Under the pieces are notes generated by a model. The model was given only the letters and a program-made list of their open reading frames with translations. It was not told the origin of the DNA and ran no database searches. Shown piece by piece: positions 33,350 to 55,236 of a stretch of 64,000 nt of DNA (positions are counted from its first letter, which is position 1; each line of letters begins with the position of its first letter). Origin of the DNA: Nerophis ophidion (lineage: Eukaryota > Chordata > Actinopteri > Syngnathiformes > Syngnathidae). A program made the position numbers and the translations under genes. The DNA lies in contig NC_084613.1 of NCBI RefSeq assembly GCF_033978795.1, forward strand, positions 2,221,824 to 2,285,823, in the 5' to 3' direction.

Positions 33350-34902
33350 CAAACCCCGTTTCCATATGAGTTGGGAAATTGTGTTAGATGTAAATATAAA
33401 CAGAATACAATGATTTGCAAATCCTTTTCAAGCCATATTCAGTTGAATATGCTACAAAGACAACATATTTCATGTTCAAACTCATAAACTTTATTTTTTG
33501 TGTGCAAATAGAATTTGATGTCAGCAACACTTGACAAAGAAGTTGGGAAAGGTGGCAATAAATACTGATAAAGTTGAGGAATGCTCATCAAACACTTATT
33601 TGGAACATCCCACAGGTGTGCAGGCTAATTGGGAACAGGTGGGTGCCATGATTGGCTATAAAAAAGCTTCCCAAAAAATGCTCAGTCATTCACAAACAAG
33701 GATGGGGTGAGGGTCATCACTTTGTAAGCAAATTGTCGAACAGTTTTAGAACAACATTTCTCAACGAGCTACTGCAAGGAATTTAGGGATTTTACCATCT
33801 ACGGTCCATAAAATCATCAAAAGGTTCAGAGAATCTGGAGAAATCACTGCACGTAAGAGATAATATTACGGACTTTTGATCCCTCAGGCGGTACTGCATC
33901 AAAAACCGACATCTGTGTGTAAAGGATATCACCACATGGGCTCAGGAACACTTCATAAAAACACTGTCAGTAACTACAGTTGGTCGCTACATCTGTAAGT
34001 GCAAGTTAAAACTCTACTATGCAAAGCCAAAGCCATTTATCAACAACACCCTGAAACGCCGTCGGCTTCGCTGGGCCCGAGCTCATCTGAGATGGACTGA
34101 TGCAAAGTGGAAAAGTGTTCTGTGGTCTGATGAGTCCACATTTCAAATTTAATTTGGAAACGGAAGACGTGGTGTCCTCCGGAACAAAGAGGAAAATAAC
34201 CATCCGGATTGTTATAGGCGCAAAGTTCAAAAGTCAGCATGTGTGATGGTATGGGGGTGCATTAGTGCCCAAGGCATGGGTAACTTACACATCTGTGAAG
34301 GCACCATTAATGCTGAAAGGTACATACAGCTTTTGGAGCAACATATGTTGTCATCCAAGCAATGTTATCATGGACGCCCCTGCTTATTTCAGCAACACAA
34401 TGTCAAGCCAGGTGTTACAACAGCGTGGTTTCGTCGTAAAAGAGCGCTGGTACTTTCCTGGCCCGCCGGCAGTCCAGACCTGTCTCCCATGGAAAATGTG
34501 TGGCACATTATGAAGCGTAAAATAGGACAGCGGAGACCCCGGACTGTTGAAGGACTGAAGCTCTACATAAAACAAGAATGGGAAAGAATTCCACTTTGAA
34601 AGCTTCAACAATTAGTTTCCTCAGTTCCCAAACGTTTATTGAGTGTTGTTAAAAGAAAAGGTGATGTAACACAGTGGTGAACATGCCCTTTCCCAACTAC
34701 TTTGACACGTGTGGCAGCCATGAAATTCTAAGTTAATGATTATTTGCAAAAAAAAAAATAAAGTTTATGAATTTAAACATCAAATATGTTGTCTTTGTAG
34801 CATATTCAACTGAATATGGCTTGAAAAGGATTTGCAAATCATTGTATTCTGTTTATATTTACATCTAACACAATTTCCCAACTCATATGGAAACGGGGTT
34901 TG
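33350..34902 (+). mobile_element. Tc1-like transposon copy C, both ends present, decayed
   Basis: Same family as A and B, 1,553 bp between TA sites. The transposase is broken by many changes in its first half; the C-terminal part is open (MMVWGCISAQGMGNLHICEG, SWPAGSPDLSPMENVWHIM, then VEGLKLYIKQEWERIP), including the third catalytic region PDLSPMENVW. Located between TTC9 and MED6. Confidence 0.92.
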
Positions 34903-35099
34903 TAACATGCATGGAGGACATCTAGTATTGTTAAGGTTTTGTGCAAGTGTATGTTTTATGTTTGCAAACAGCAATTATTTGAATTTGACGGCAACATTCC
35001 AAAAGTTGACTATGTGCTTTTAATTTGTTAACTTATTTTTTGGAACAGATGAACACAAACAATATATATATTCACAATGTACAAACACATTAGCTAAGG

Positions 35100-35350
35100 A
35101 ACTTCAAATATCATAAATGCATCAATCCGTGTTTACTGATATAGTCCATAATCACAATTGCCTCAAAAGGCTGAACAAGCTCTGATCTCAAATCAACCCA
35201 ATTGGGTTGAGTTTTTTCCATGGTCCAGACTCGGAACAGCCAGTTCATCCTCCCTGGAAGCTGCTCTGTGGCCACCTGATAACCTCTCCACGCAGGAGAG
35301 GGAGGCAGAGCAGGAAGGAGAAGCGGCAGGTCAACTGGTCTAAAAAGGGA
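35100..35350 (+). mobile_element. Dispersed repeat fragment
   Basis: GCCTCAAAAGGCTGAACAAG and AAATCAACCCAATTGGGTTG, followed by an A/G-rich segment. It resembles the family at 4205 and 36793 but is distant; tentative. Confidence 0.35.
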
Positions 35351-35648
35351 TCTATTTAAAGGCTAGCATGATGGTCTTCTTAAAAATCAAAGTAGCAATG
35401 ATGGTCACACACACACAAGGTGGGGTGAAATTATTCTCTGCATTTGACCCATTACCCTTGATACACCTATGGGAGGTGAGGGGAGCAGTGAGCAGCTCCG
35501 GTGGCCACGCCCGGGAATCATTTTTGGTGAATCTTATAAACCTTTACCTTTAATATTTACAAACACTTTAGAAATAATAATAATCAAAATAAGCTCAAAA
35601 ACAGTACAAAATAGCCCCAGGGGGTTGCAAACTCAACTAAAATAGAAT

Positions 35649-35649
35649 G

Positions 35650-35698
<49 letters not shown>
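35649..35698. repeat. (AT)n microsatellite
   Basis: Pure AT dinucleotides upstream of MED6. Confidence 0.95.
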
Positions 35699-35701
<3 letters not shown>

Positions 35702-36136
35702 AAAAAAAACTAAGTGCAAAGCCTCTGGCTCACACAAGTTCAGTAAATAATTTAAATTTGGAACACAGCTTCATCGTTTTCACAGCTTTTTGGTTGTTAG
35801 AGGCAGAGAGTGTTTTAATGTAGGGTTCTAATTCTTTTTTAAAAGCACAAAAAACAGGTCGGGTGTTGAGAAACTTACATTTATGAATATAAAACTTAGC
35901 CAATACTATAATGAGGTTCAAAGGTAAAATTCCTTTTCAAAATTTTTTTTTCATACAGTTTAAATACAAATAGCACCAAACTAACTGCTATTTTGTTTTT
36001 GAATTTTATGAAACCTTTATTTATAAATTGCAACATTTACAAACAATTGAGAGATAATAATTTAAAAAAAAGAACAAAACAGTACAAAAACAGCGCCAGG
36101 GAGTTGTAAACTCAATAAAGTAAGTAAAATAGAATG

Positions 36137-36137
<1 letters not shown>

Positions 36138-36195
<58 letters not shown>
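36138..36195. repeat. (AT)n(AC)n compound microsatellite
   Basis: Short AT run passing into about 20 AC dinucleotides. Confidence 0.95.
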
Positions 36196-36254
36196 ACATC
36201 ATCGTTTTTACAGTTTTGTGGTTGTTAGAAGTAGAGAGTGTTTTAATGTAGAGT

Positions 36255-36378
36255 TCTATCCATTTATCCATCCATTTACTACCGCTTGTCCCTTTTGGGT
36301 CTCTCAGGCGGTGCTGGAGCCTCTCTCAGCAACATTTGGGCGGAAGGCGGTGTACACCCTAGACAAGTCGCTATCTCT
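36255..36378 (-). mobile_element. ATGG-tail SINE 3' fragment
   Basis: ATCCATCCATTTACTACCGC, GGCGGAAGGCGGTGTACACC and GACAAGTCGCTA: tail and part of the body; the tRNA-like head is missing. Lies 160 bp before the MED6 CRE sites. Confidence 0.8.
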
Positions 36379-36530
36379 AATGATTTTTTAAAGACACAAA
36401 AACAGGTATTGAGAAACTTACATTTATTGATAAAACTTAGTCAACAGTAAAATGAGGTTGCACAGGTAAAATTGCTTTTCAAATGTTTTTTTTTTATTTC
36501 ATAAACCTGCCAAATAATTTTGTTTGTTAA

Positions 36531-36613
36531 TGACGTCAATTCGCAGGGACACATACATCTGACGTCATCAACCAGCGACGCCATCTTCGCGGGACATTGT
36601 TATTTTTAAGGCC
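36531..36613 (+). promoter_or_regulatory. MED6 proximal promoter: two CRE palindromes and a YY1-type site
   Basis: TGACGTCA, the full cAMP-response-element palindrome, occurs at 36531-36538 and again at 36560-36567. CGCCATCTT (reverse complement AAGATGGCG, the YY1 core) is at 36579-36587, about 27-35 bp before the start codon. No TATA box. This fits a TATA-less housekeeping promoter; function is inferred from motifs only. Confidence 0.55.
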
Positions 36614-48022
<11,409 letters not shown>

Positions 48023-48415
48023 CGGCCTTAGGAGTTCTTCTACTCTGCCCACCGCCGTGTTTATAGGCTGGTGAACTTTGTCAGAGCCTGGATGACTTCA
48101 TAATGTTTACAGGCTGGTGAACTGTGTCAGTGCCTGGATGACATCATAATGACCTGGTCCCAGATGGAGTGTCAGTGAGCTAATGAAGATGTTCCTCCTA
48201 GAGAAGGTGACTCACCATTTGTGTTGAAGGATGACTTTCATCCCTACTAGATGCCATGCTCCTCACCTCCTTGTAAATATATCAGCTGTTGTCTGATACT
48301 GGGCTTTATTCTCTTGCAAATGTCTTATAATCACATGGAAATGTTTCTGTTGTGATTATTTCTAATTAGGAACTGAATGTCCCTTTGGTACAGAGGACGC
48401 TTTTGTATTTCTAAG
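48023..48415 (+). other. MED6 3' UTR region
   Basis: Sequence after the MED6 stop. A roughly 45-bp segment (TATAGGCTGGTGAACT.TGTC) is duplicated at 48062 and 48110. No canonical AATAAA was seen before the dispersed repeat at 48420, so the 3' end is unresolved. Confidence 0.5.
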
Positions 48416-48419
48416 GTTT

Positions 48420-49110
48420 TATTATTATTATACCGCCGCCCTTTTTGAGCTGTAATTTGAGCGCCTTAACATGCTTCAAAACTCACCAAATTTTACACAC
48501 ACATCAGAACTGGCGAAAATTGCCATCTGATGAAAAAAAACAAACCCCAAAACTAAATATTGCGCTCTAGTGCCCCCTAGGAAACCGATAGGAATGTCGT
48601 AGAGACATGTAACAAAAACCTCTATGTAGGTCTGACTTAGACCTACATTTCATACACTTACATCCTTAAGCATAAATCAACAGGAAGTTGAGTTGGCAAA
48701 AACCCCTTCAAAACAAAAGTTTCCTAGAAAATATTTCATTTTTGCCTCTTTGAGCTGTAATTTGACCCCATTAAAATGCTTCAAAACTCACCAAACTGGA
48801 CACACACATCAGGACTGGTGAAAATTGCGCTCTAATAAAAAAAAAAACCTCAAAATTGCGCTCTAGCGGCCCCTAGGAATAAAACACAGACAAAACTGCT
48901 CTTAGGAAGAAAACACAGACAAAACTGCTTGTAACTTCTGGTAGGAATGTCATAGAGACATGAAACAAAAACCTCTATGTAGGTCTCACTTAGACCTACA
49001 TTTCATTAATTGACATCCTTCAGCTAAAATCAACAGGAAGTTGGCAATTACCCCTTCAAATCAAAAGTTAAGTAAAAACATGTCACCTTTTTTCAAACAT
49101 TATCTCCTCT
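48420..49110 (-). mobile_element. Dispersed repeat, inverse copy of the family at 42800
   Basis: TTTGAGCTGTAATTTGAGCG, TGCGCTCTAGTGCCCCCTAG and AGGTCTGACTTAGACCTACA, all reverse complements of parts of 42800-44130. Non-coding. Confidence 0.75.
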
Positions 49111-49379
49111 GAGCGCTTTTGTTGTGTCGGCTTCAAACTCGCACAGGAAAGAGATTGAACCCTTCTGATTAAAAGTTGTGCAAATAGTTTTTCTAACTGC
49201 TCTGGTTTTGGTTTTACAAGCCTTCAAAGAACTGCCGCGCTGATGCTGCTGCGCTGCTGCCGTCTCAAGATGGCCGCTTAAAAGCAGGAAGCACCAGCGT
49301 GACCACACAATGCAGAGAAGGTAGGTACTGTGCAGGTAAAGATATGTTGACTGGGTGAAAGAAGGAGGCACCAGTTTGA

Positions 49380-49615
49380 CTCCAGTAAAGAGAGAAGGTG
49401 TTTCAGCACATCTGACCGGTAGACCACGGGGAAGACCCAGGACACGTTGGGAAGACTATGTCTCCCGGCTGGCCTGGGAACGCCTCGGGATCCCCGGGAA
49501 GAGCTAGACGAAGTGGCTGGGGAGAGGGAAGTCTGGGCTTCCCTGCTTAGGTTGCTGCCCCCGCGACCCCAACTAGGATACGCGGAAGAAGATGGATGGA
49601 TGGATAGAATACAAA
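49380..49615 (+). mobile_element. LINE ORF2 3' end with (ATGG)n tail
   Basis: Plus-strand translation contains GRPRTRWEDYVSRLAWERLG, ELDEVAGEREVWASLLRLLP and PRP, then a tail of CGCGACCCC...GCGGAAGAAGATGGATGG. This tail closely resembles the SINE tail of the 56040-56408 family. Confidence 0.82.
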
Positions 49616-49619
49616 GTAC

Positions 49620-51955
49620 AGTACTTTGAGAAAACATACACATAGTAAAAATACAGGTAGAGTTTTGTTTTTTTAACCAAAACGACTTAAAATGTACAAA
49701 ACAACTCAATGCTTTTCAGCTGTCACACTTGGGCTGTGAGTCACGTTTAGTACCGCTAGGTGTCGCCATTTATTGTGGTGCAGTTCCAGAAAGAAGAAAA
49801 CAGGCAGGAAAAGCATGAGGAAAACATTCTTGGTAGTTTTTTAGTTGTTTTTTTTAAAGGTGTTGCTATTTTTATTTTATTTTGTAATACTAGCAACGAC
49901 TTCCTCCCGGTCTTTTTTTTTTTTTTTTTTTAATGTTTATAAGTTTCAACATTTACAAACAGTTGAGAAACAATAATCAAAATAAGTCCAACAACAGTAT
50001 ACACATTACAAAACATTATAAAAACAGTACAAAACACCTTCTTGGTTGTTGTATTGTCAATTGTCACTAAAAGAAAACATACTTTGAAAAGTATTAAATG
50101 GCAGCTAATCGTTTACCTGCCCGCCACACATTTTGCAAAAATTGCTAAATTGTTAGTATTGCAAAAAGATTTAAAAAAAAAGTGGAATGAGGTGAAATCT
50201 AAAGAGGAAAAAGTGTCAATGCAGTTTTTTGGTTCCTTTTGTCTTTTTCTTTTTTTGCCATTGCTCAAAAAAAAAAAAGGACAAAAAAATCTACGTTGTA
50301 ATGAATTATTACTTAAAAATTATCACTTTAAAATGTTTTATGTGGAAAAAATATTGCATATGTTGTGTGGTTGCCATATAAAAACATCAAAGTTTTGACA
50401 AAAGAGCATAAAACAAACAAAATAATAGTTCAAACTTAAAATCGACAGATATATCGGAAGTTGATCTTGAAATTTAATTGTTGAAAGTAAAAAAAAACCT
50501 AATACAAATGCATCACTTTATGAGTGGGGAACCTTTCGGATCTCAAATATATTTAGTAGTATTTTATTGAACTTTTCACTGTGATTACTCAAAAATATTA
50601 AATAATTAAAATCAATGGTGTCCTGCATTATTGATCTTTGAGGGCTTTAATTGCTAAATAAAGGAACTCTCCTGAAGGAATCAATAAAGTACTATCCATC
50701 TATCTAAATACTGCATATTTCAGTTTTAATAAAAAAAACAAAGTTGTCTTTGACACAAAAGGCATAAAACTTTATTTGTTTTACTTTATATCAACCTCAA
50801 GTTGATGTAGAGATTTACTGTAAACGTTAAATTAAAAAAAATAAAAAATAATTTGATTTATTTTTAACATTTTAGTGACTGAGACCCTCTATGCTCCCCA
50901 GTAGTCCTAAGGATTAAAAATTTAAAAATCATATATATTGTTATGGTTTGAAAATGAAAAATATCAAACTGGCTCCGCATGTTTACATTTTCTGTGTGCG
51001 GCCCCCTGTGGAAAAAGTTTGGACACCCCTGCTATAAGGAATAGACTTTTTTATTGTTTTAATGAACAACAAACATACATCCACAATGTACATAAAAGTC
51101 AAGGTACGTTCAACATATTCAACATGTGGAGCAAATTATGACTTTACCAAAACATGTCAACGACAGAAAATAAAAGCAGATACACATTTTGATTATCAAA
51201 AATAATAATAAATAATATAATAAAATACTAAATTCAAAAAGGGCTCATTTCAATCACTTTAAATGTTTTAATGAATATATCAATTTAGAGGTTTTTGTAC
51301 TTTTAACCATTTTCCAAGATTTAATTGAACATGTAAAACCATTTCGCCAATTAGAAAATTTAGTTTTTACTTTCAGAAATCGACATTTTTGTATGAAAAA
51401 TGTTGCTTGCAGCATAACAATGTAGACAAACATTCTGTTTCCATCATTTATAAATATTCCAAAATTGATGTATTGTACTGTGAATGTTGACATCTGAACA
51501 CCCTTAATGTCTCTCAGCCCGTCTCTGACCTCCCAAGGACTGCACCTGTATCGGAGTGTTTTACTACTGCACAAAGAGAATTAGATGGCCAAGTCTTTAA
51601 AATATTTTCTTGGATTTTGAAAACTTCTATTTGAGTTTTGTCCCTCTTAGAATTAAAAATGTCCAGCAAAGCGAGACCAGCTTGCTAGTAAATAAATACA
51701 ATTTAAAAAATAGAGGCAGCTCACTGGTAAGTGCTGCTATTTGAGCTATTTTTAGAACAGGCCAGCGGGCGACCTGGTGCCCGCGGCCCCCGCCTTGGTG
51801 ACCCCTGCTCTAGAGATTTAAAACTTGAATAATAATGAAAATAATAATACTGAATAATTGCACATTTTTAACATTTTATTTTTACCAAAACCCTTTGGTG
51901 TCCCCGGGATCAAGCCTGAGTGGAGGCCTGAATGTAAATTTTTTATACATATATT
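49620..51955. other. Intergenic, old AT-rich sequence
   Basis: Poly-T/poly-A tracts and an old LINE end (CTCCTGAAGGAATCAATAAA at about 50670). Also a GTTTGGACACCCCTG hAT-type end at about 51010. The plus-strand frame 50042-50398 is A/T-driven and not recognisable. Confidence 0.5.
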
Positions 51956-51957
51956 GC

Positions 51958-52060
51958 ATACTTGCCAACCTTGAGACCTCCTTTCTTATAAATATATATA
52001 TAAGATAAGCGGAAGAAGATGGATATATATAAGAAATACTTGACTTTCAGTGAATTCTAG

Positions 52061-52121
<61 letters not shown>

Positions 52122-52660
52122 TAAAAGAAATACTTGAATTTCAGTGTTCATTTATTTACACATATACACACACATAACACTCATCTACTCATTGTTGAGT
52201 TAAGGGTTGAATTGTCCATCCTTGTTTTTCTAACCATATGCATGTACAGTAGGTGTCAGTATTGTCCTGTTTAAGAGTGTCACAACATTGCTGTTTACGG
52301 CAGACAAACTGCTTTACGGTAGACGAAAACGTGACTGCTGTTGTTGTGTGTTGTTACCGCGCTGGGAGGACGTTTATGAAACGGCCTAACAATAAACCCA
52401 CATAAGAAACCAAGAACTCGCCCTCCATCATTCTACAGTTATAACGTCATTGGGCAGACACGCTGTTTATATTGTGGGAAAGCGGACGTGAAAACAGGCT
52501 GTCCTCACTCAGGTCCACATGGAGCTGGAGGGGGCGTGGCCTCCAGCTCTGCCTGAATTTCGGGAGATTTTTGGGAGAAAATTTGTTCTGAGAGGTTTTC
52601 GGGAGAGGCGCTGAATTTCGGGAGTCTCCCTGGAAATCTGGGAGGGTTGGCAAGTATCAG
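51958..52660. mobile_element. MITE with ACTTGCCAACC ends
   Basis: Inverted ends ATACTTGCCAACC / GGTTGGCAAGTAT. Contains an (AT)n run at 52063-52118 and repeated TTTCGGGAG motifs near the right end. Probably hAT-like, by similarity to the element at 61072. Confidence 0.65.
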
Positions 52661-52723
52661 TACATATTCTGTACAATTGCCCAACAAATGGTAACACTTG
52701 AATAAGTTTTTTAACTTGTTTAA

Positions 52724-54554
52724 AGGCCTACTGAAATGAGATGTTCTTATTCAAACGGGGATAGCAGGTCCATTCTATGTGTCATACTTCATCATTTCCC
52801 GATATTGCCATATTTTTGCTGAAAGGATTTAGTAGAGAACATCCACAATAAAGTTTGCAACTTTTGGTGCTAACAGAAAAGCCTTGCCTGTACCGGAAGT
52901 AGCAGACGATGATGTCACATGTTGATGACGTCACATGTTGATGTCTCCTCACATATTCACATTATTGTTTATAATGGGAGCCTCCAACAAAAACAGCTAT
53001 TCGGACCGAGAAAACGACAATTTCCCCATTAATTTGAGTGAGGATGAAAGATTTGTGTTTGAGGATATTGATAGCGAAGGACTAGAAAAAAAAAACGTGA
53101 TTGCATTGGAATGGATTCATATGTTTTTAGACACATTTACTAAGATAATTCTGGGAAATTGCTTATCTTTCTTTTGTGTTGCTGGTCTTTTAGTGAGTTT
53201 AATAGTACCTGGTAGTCGGAGGTGTGTGTCCACGGCTGTGTTGACGCCAATGTCTCAGGGAAGTCGACGGCAGCTTCTATGGACGGCACAAGCTCAGCTG
53301 ATCTCCGGTAAGAAGTGACTTTTTACCACAATTTTCTCACCGAAACCTGCTGGTTGACATTCGGTTGGGATCCATGCTCTCTGTGATCCATAGTAAAGTT
53401 TCAATTCCGTGAATGTTAAACAAGGAATCACCGTGTGTTTGTGTGGCTAAAGGCTAAAGCTTCCCACCTCCATCTTTCTACTTTGACTTCTGCAATATTA
53501 ATTGAACAAATTGCAAAAGATTCAGGAACACAGATGTCCAAAATACTGTGTAATTATGCCGTTAAAGCAGACGACTTGTAGCTGTGTGTGTGTGCAGCGC
53601 TCATATTCATAACAGCCCGTGACGTCACGCGTACACGTCATCATTACGCGACATTTTCAAGAAAAAACTCCAGGGAAATTTAAAATTGCAATTTAGTAAA
53701 CTAAAGCGGCCGTATTGGCATGTGTTGCAATGTTAATATTTCATCATTGATATATAAACTATCAGACTGCGTGGTGGCTAGTAGTAATACTAGCCTTCCA
53801 GTGCAATTCGTCCGTCACTGATTGTTATTTATTACTTCAGTACTCCTGTCTTGCTCTGTATATTGTACAGTATTTGTATTTTGTACTTCTATAGTGTACA
53901 TAATTGCTTATTATTTTTATTGGAGAGTAGTCTGTTTATTCCAATTGTTAATTTTTCCTTTATTACCTCTTATGTCATTTATCCATCCATCCATTTTCTA
54001 CCGCTGATTCCCTTTCGGGGTCGCGGGGGGCGCTGACGCCTATCTCAGCTACCATCGGGTGGAAGGCGGGGTACACCCTGGACAAGTCGCCACCTCATCA
54101 CAGGGCCAACACAGATAGACAGACAACATTCACACACTAGGGACCATTTAGTGTTGCCAATCAACCTATCCCCAGGTGCATGTCTTTGGAGGTGGGAGGG
54201 GCCTATCCCCAGGTGCATGTCTTTGGAGGTGGGAGGGGCCTATCCCCAGGTGCATGTCTTTGGAGGTGGGAGGAAGCCGGAGTACCCGGAGGGAACCCAC
54301 GCATTCACGGGGAGAACATGCAAACTCCACACAGAAAGATCCCGAGCCTGGATTTGAACCCAGGACTGCAGGACCTTCGTATTGTGAGGCAGACGCACTA
54401 ACCCCTCTGCCACCGTGAAGCATATATGTCATTTATTTCACCCCATATTTGTTCCCACTACCGCACCTTAAGTTGGAGTCTTTAATCTCGTTATATGCAA
54501 ATATAATGACAATAAAGTTCATTCTATTCTATTCTAGTGGCTTTCAGTAGGCCT
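52724..54554 (-). mobile_element. piggyBac-like non-autonomous element, copy 2, with nested SINE
   Basis: Ends AGGCCTACTGAAA / TTTCAGTAGGCCT with TTAA at 52720-52723 and 54555-54558. The host is a LINE fragment (TAACTTGTTTAA|GTCGGGGTCCACG) matching the uninterrupted copy at 46940-46965. Reading plus, it has a frame with SDRENDNFPINLSEDERFVF. SINE nested at 53983-54424. Confidence 0.9.
53983..54424 (-). mobile_element. tRNA-derived SINE (ATGG-tail family) with three 37-bp units
   Basis: Complete copy flanked by TATGTCATTTAT at 53971-53982 and 54425-54436. The minus strand has the tRNA-like head with a GGTTCAAATCC B box. The 37-bp body segment is present three times (about 54168-54270). Confidence 0.92.
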
Positions 54555-54587
54555 TTAAGTCGGGGTCCACGTAAATCAATTCATGGT

Positions 54588-54690
54588 AAGCTGGACCAAG
54601 TGGCTGCGGAGAGGAAAGTCTGGGCTTCCCTGCTTAGGCTGCTGCCCCCGCGACCCCAGCTCGGAAAAGATGGATAGATGGATGGATTAT
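54588..54690 (+). mobile_element. LINE ORF2 3' end fragment
   Basis: AGTGGCTGCGGAGAGGAAAG, TTAGGCTGCTGCCCCCGCGA, then ATGGATGGAT: same LINE as 49380-49615. Confidence 0.75.
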
Positions 54691-54779
54691 TTTGATTATT
54701 ATTATTATTTCTCAATTGCTTGTAAATGTTGCCATTTATAAATAAAAGTGTATAAAATAATAATAAAAACAAAAAAAAG

Positions 54780-55083
54780 GGGGGGCAGCCACGAAGAAGA
54801 AGGCGCTCGCACGGCATGATGGGATATGTTCCTCCTTAGGCTGGAGGACTGCAAGCGGCCCCGGCAAGCAGGCTAACAGGCTGGCAGGAAGGCAGGAAGG
54901 CAGGGAAGAAGGCAAGAAGGCAGGCGGGGAGGGAGGGAGGAAGGCAGGCTAACAGGCTGGAAGACAAGCTGGCGGAGAGGAAGATGGCCGCGGCTGAGAG
55001 TATCTTCAGGGCAGGTTGTGGAAGCAGGGCGTCCTTGGCCATGTTGGACTAGTGTCGCCGCCCCGGTTCTCCTCCAGCCGGCC
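54780..55083 (+). promoter_or_regulatory. PCNX1 5' UTR / promoter region
   Basis: Contains AAGATGGCCGC (YY1-type, 54981-54991) about 100 bp before the start codon and a purine-rich GGCA/GGAA run at about 54870-54960. No TATA box. Assigned by position; the transcription start is unknown. Confidence 0.4.
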
Positions 55084-55236
55084 ATGGGCTCCCAGACTCT
55101 GCAGATCCTCAGGCAGGGGGTCTGGGCGTCAGTCACCGGGGGATGGTACTACGACCCCGACCAGAACACCTTCGTCAACGCGCTCCATCTTTACATCTGG
55201 CTCTTCTTGCTAGCTTTCCCCTTCACGCTCTACATG
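55084..55236 (+). CDS. pcnx1: PCNX1 exon 1 (coding part)
   Basis: ATG in GGCCATGGGC. 51 codons ending LYM, donor ACATG|GTGAGT. First transmembrane segment at about residues 36-51. Confidence 0.95.

Noticed and set aside
24846..34600. Functional Tc1 transposase gene
   Set aside because: All four copies carry frame breaks, a truncated end or a replaced catalytic residue; none encodes a complete DDE transposase.
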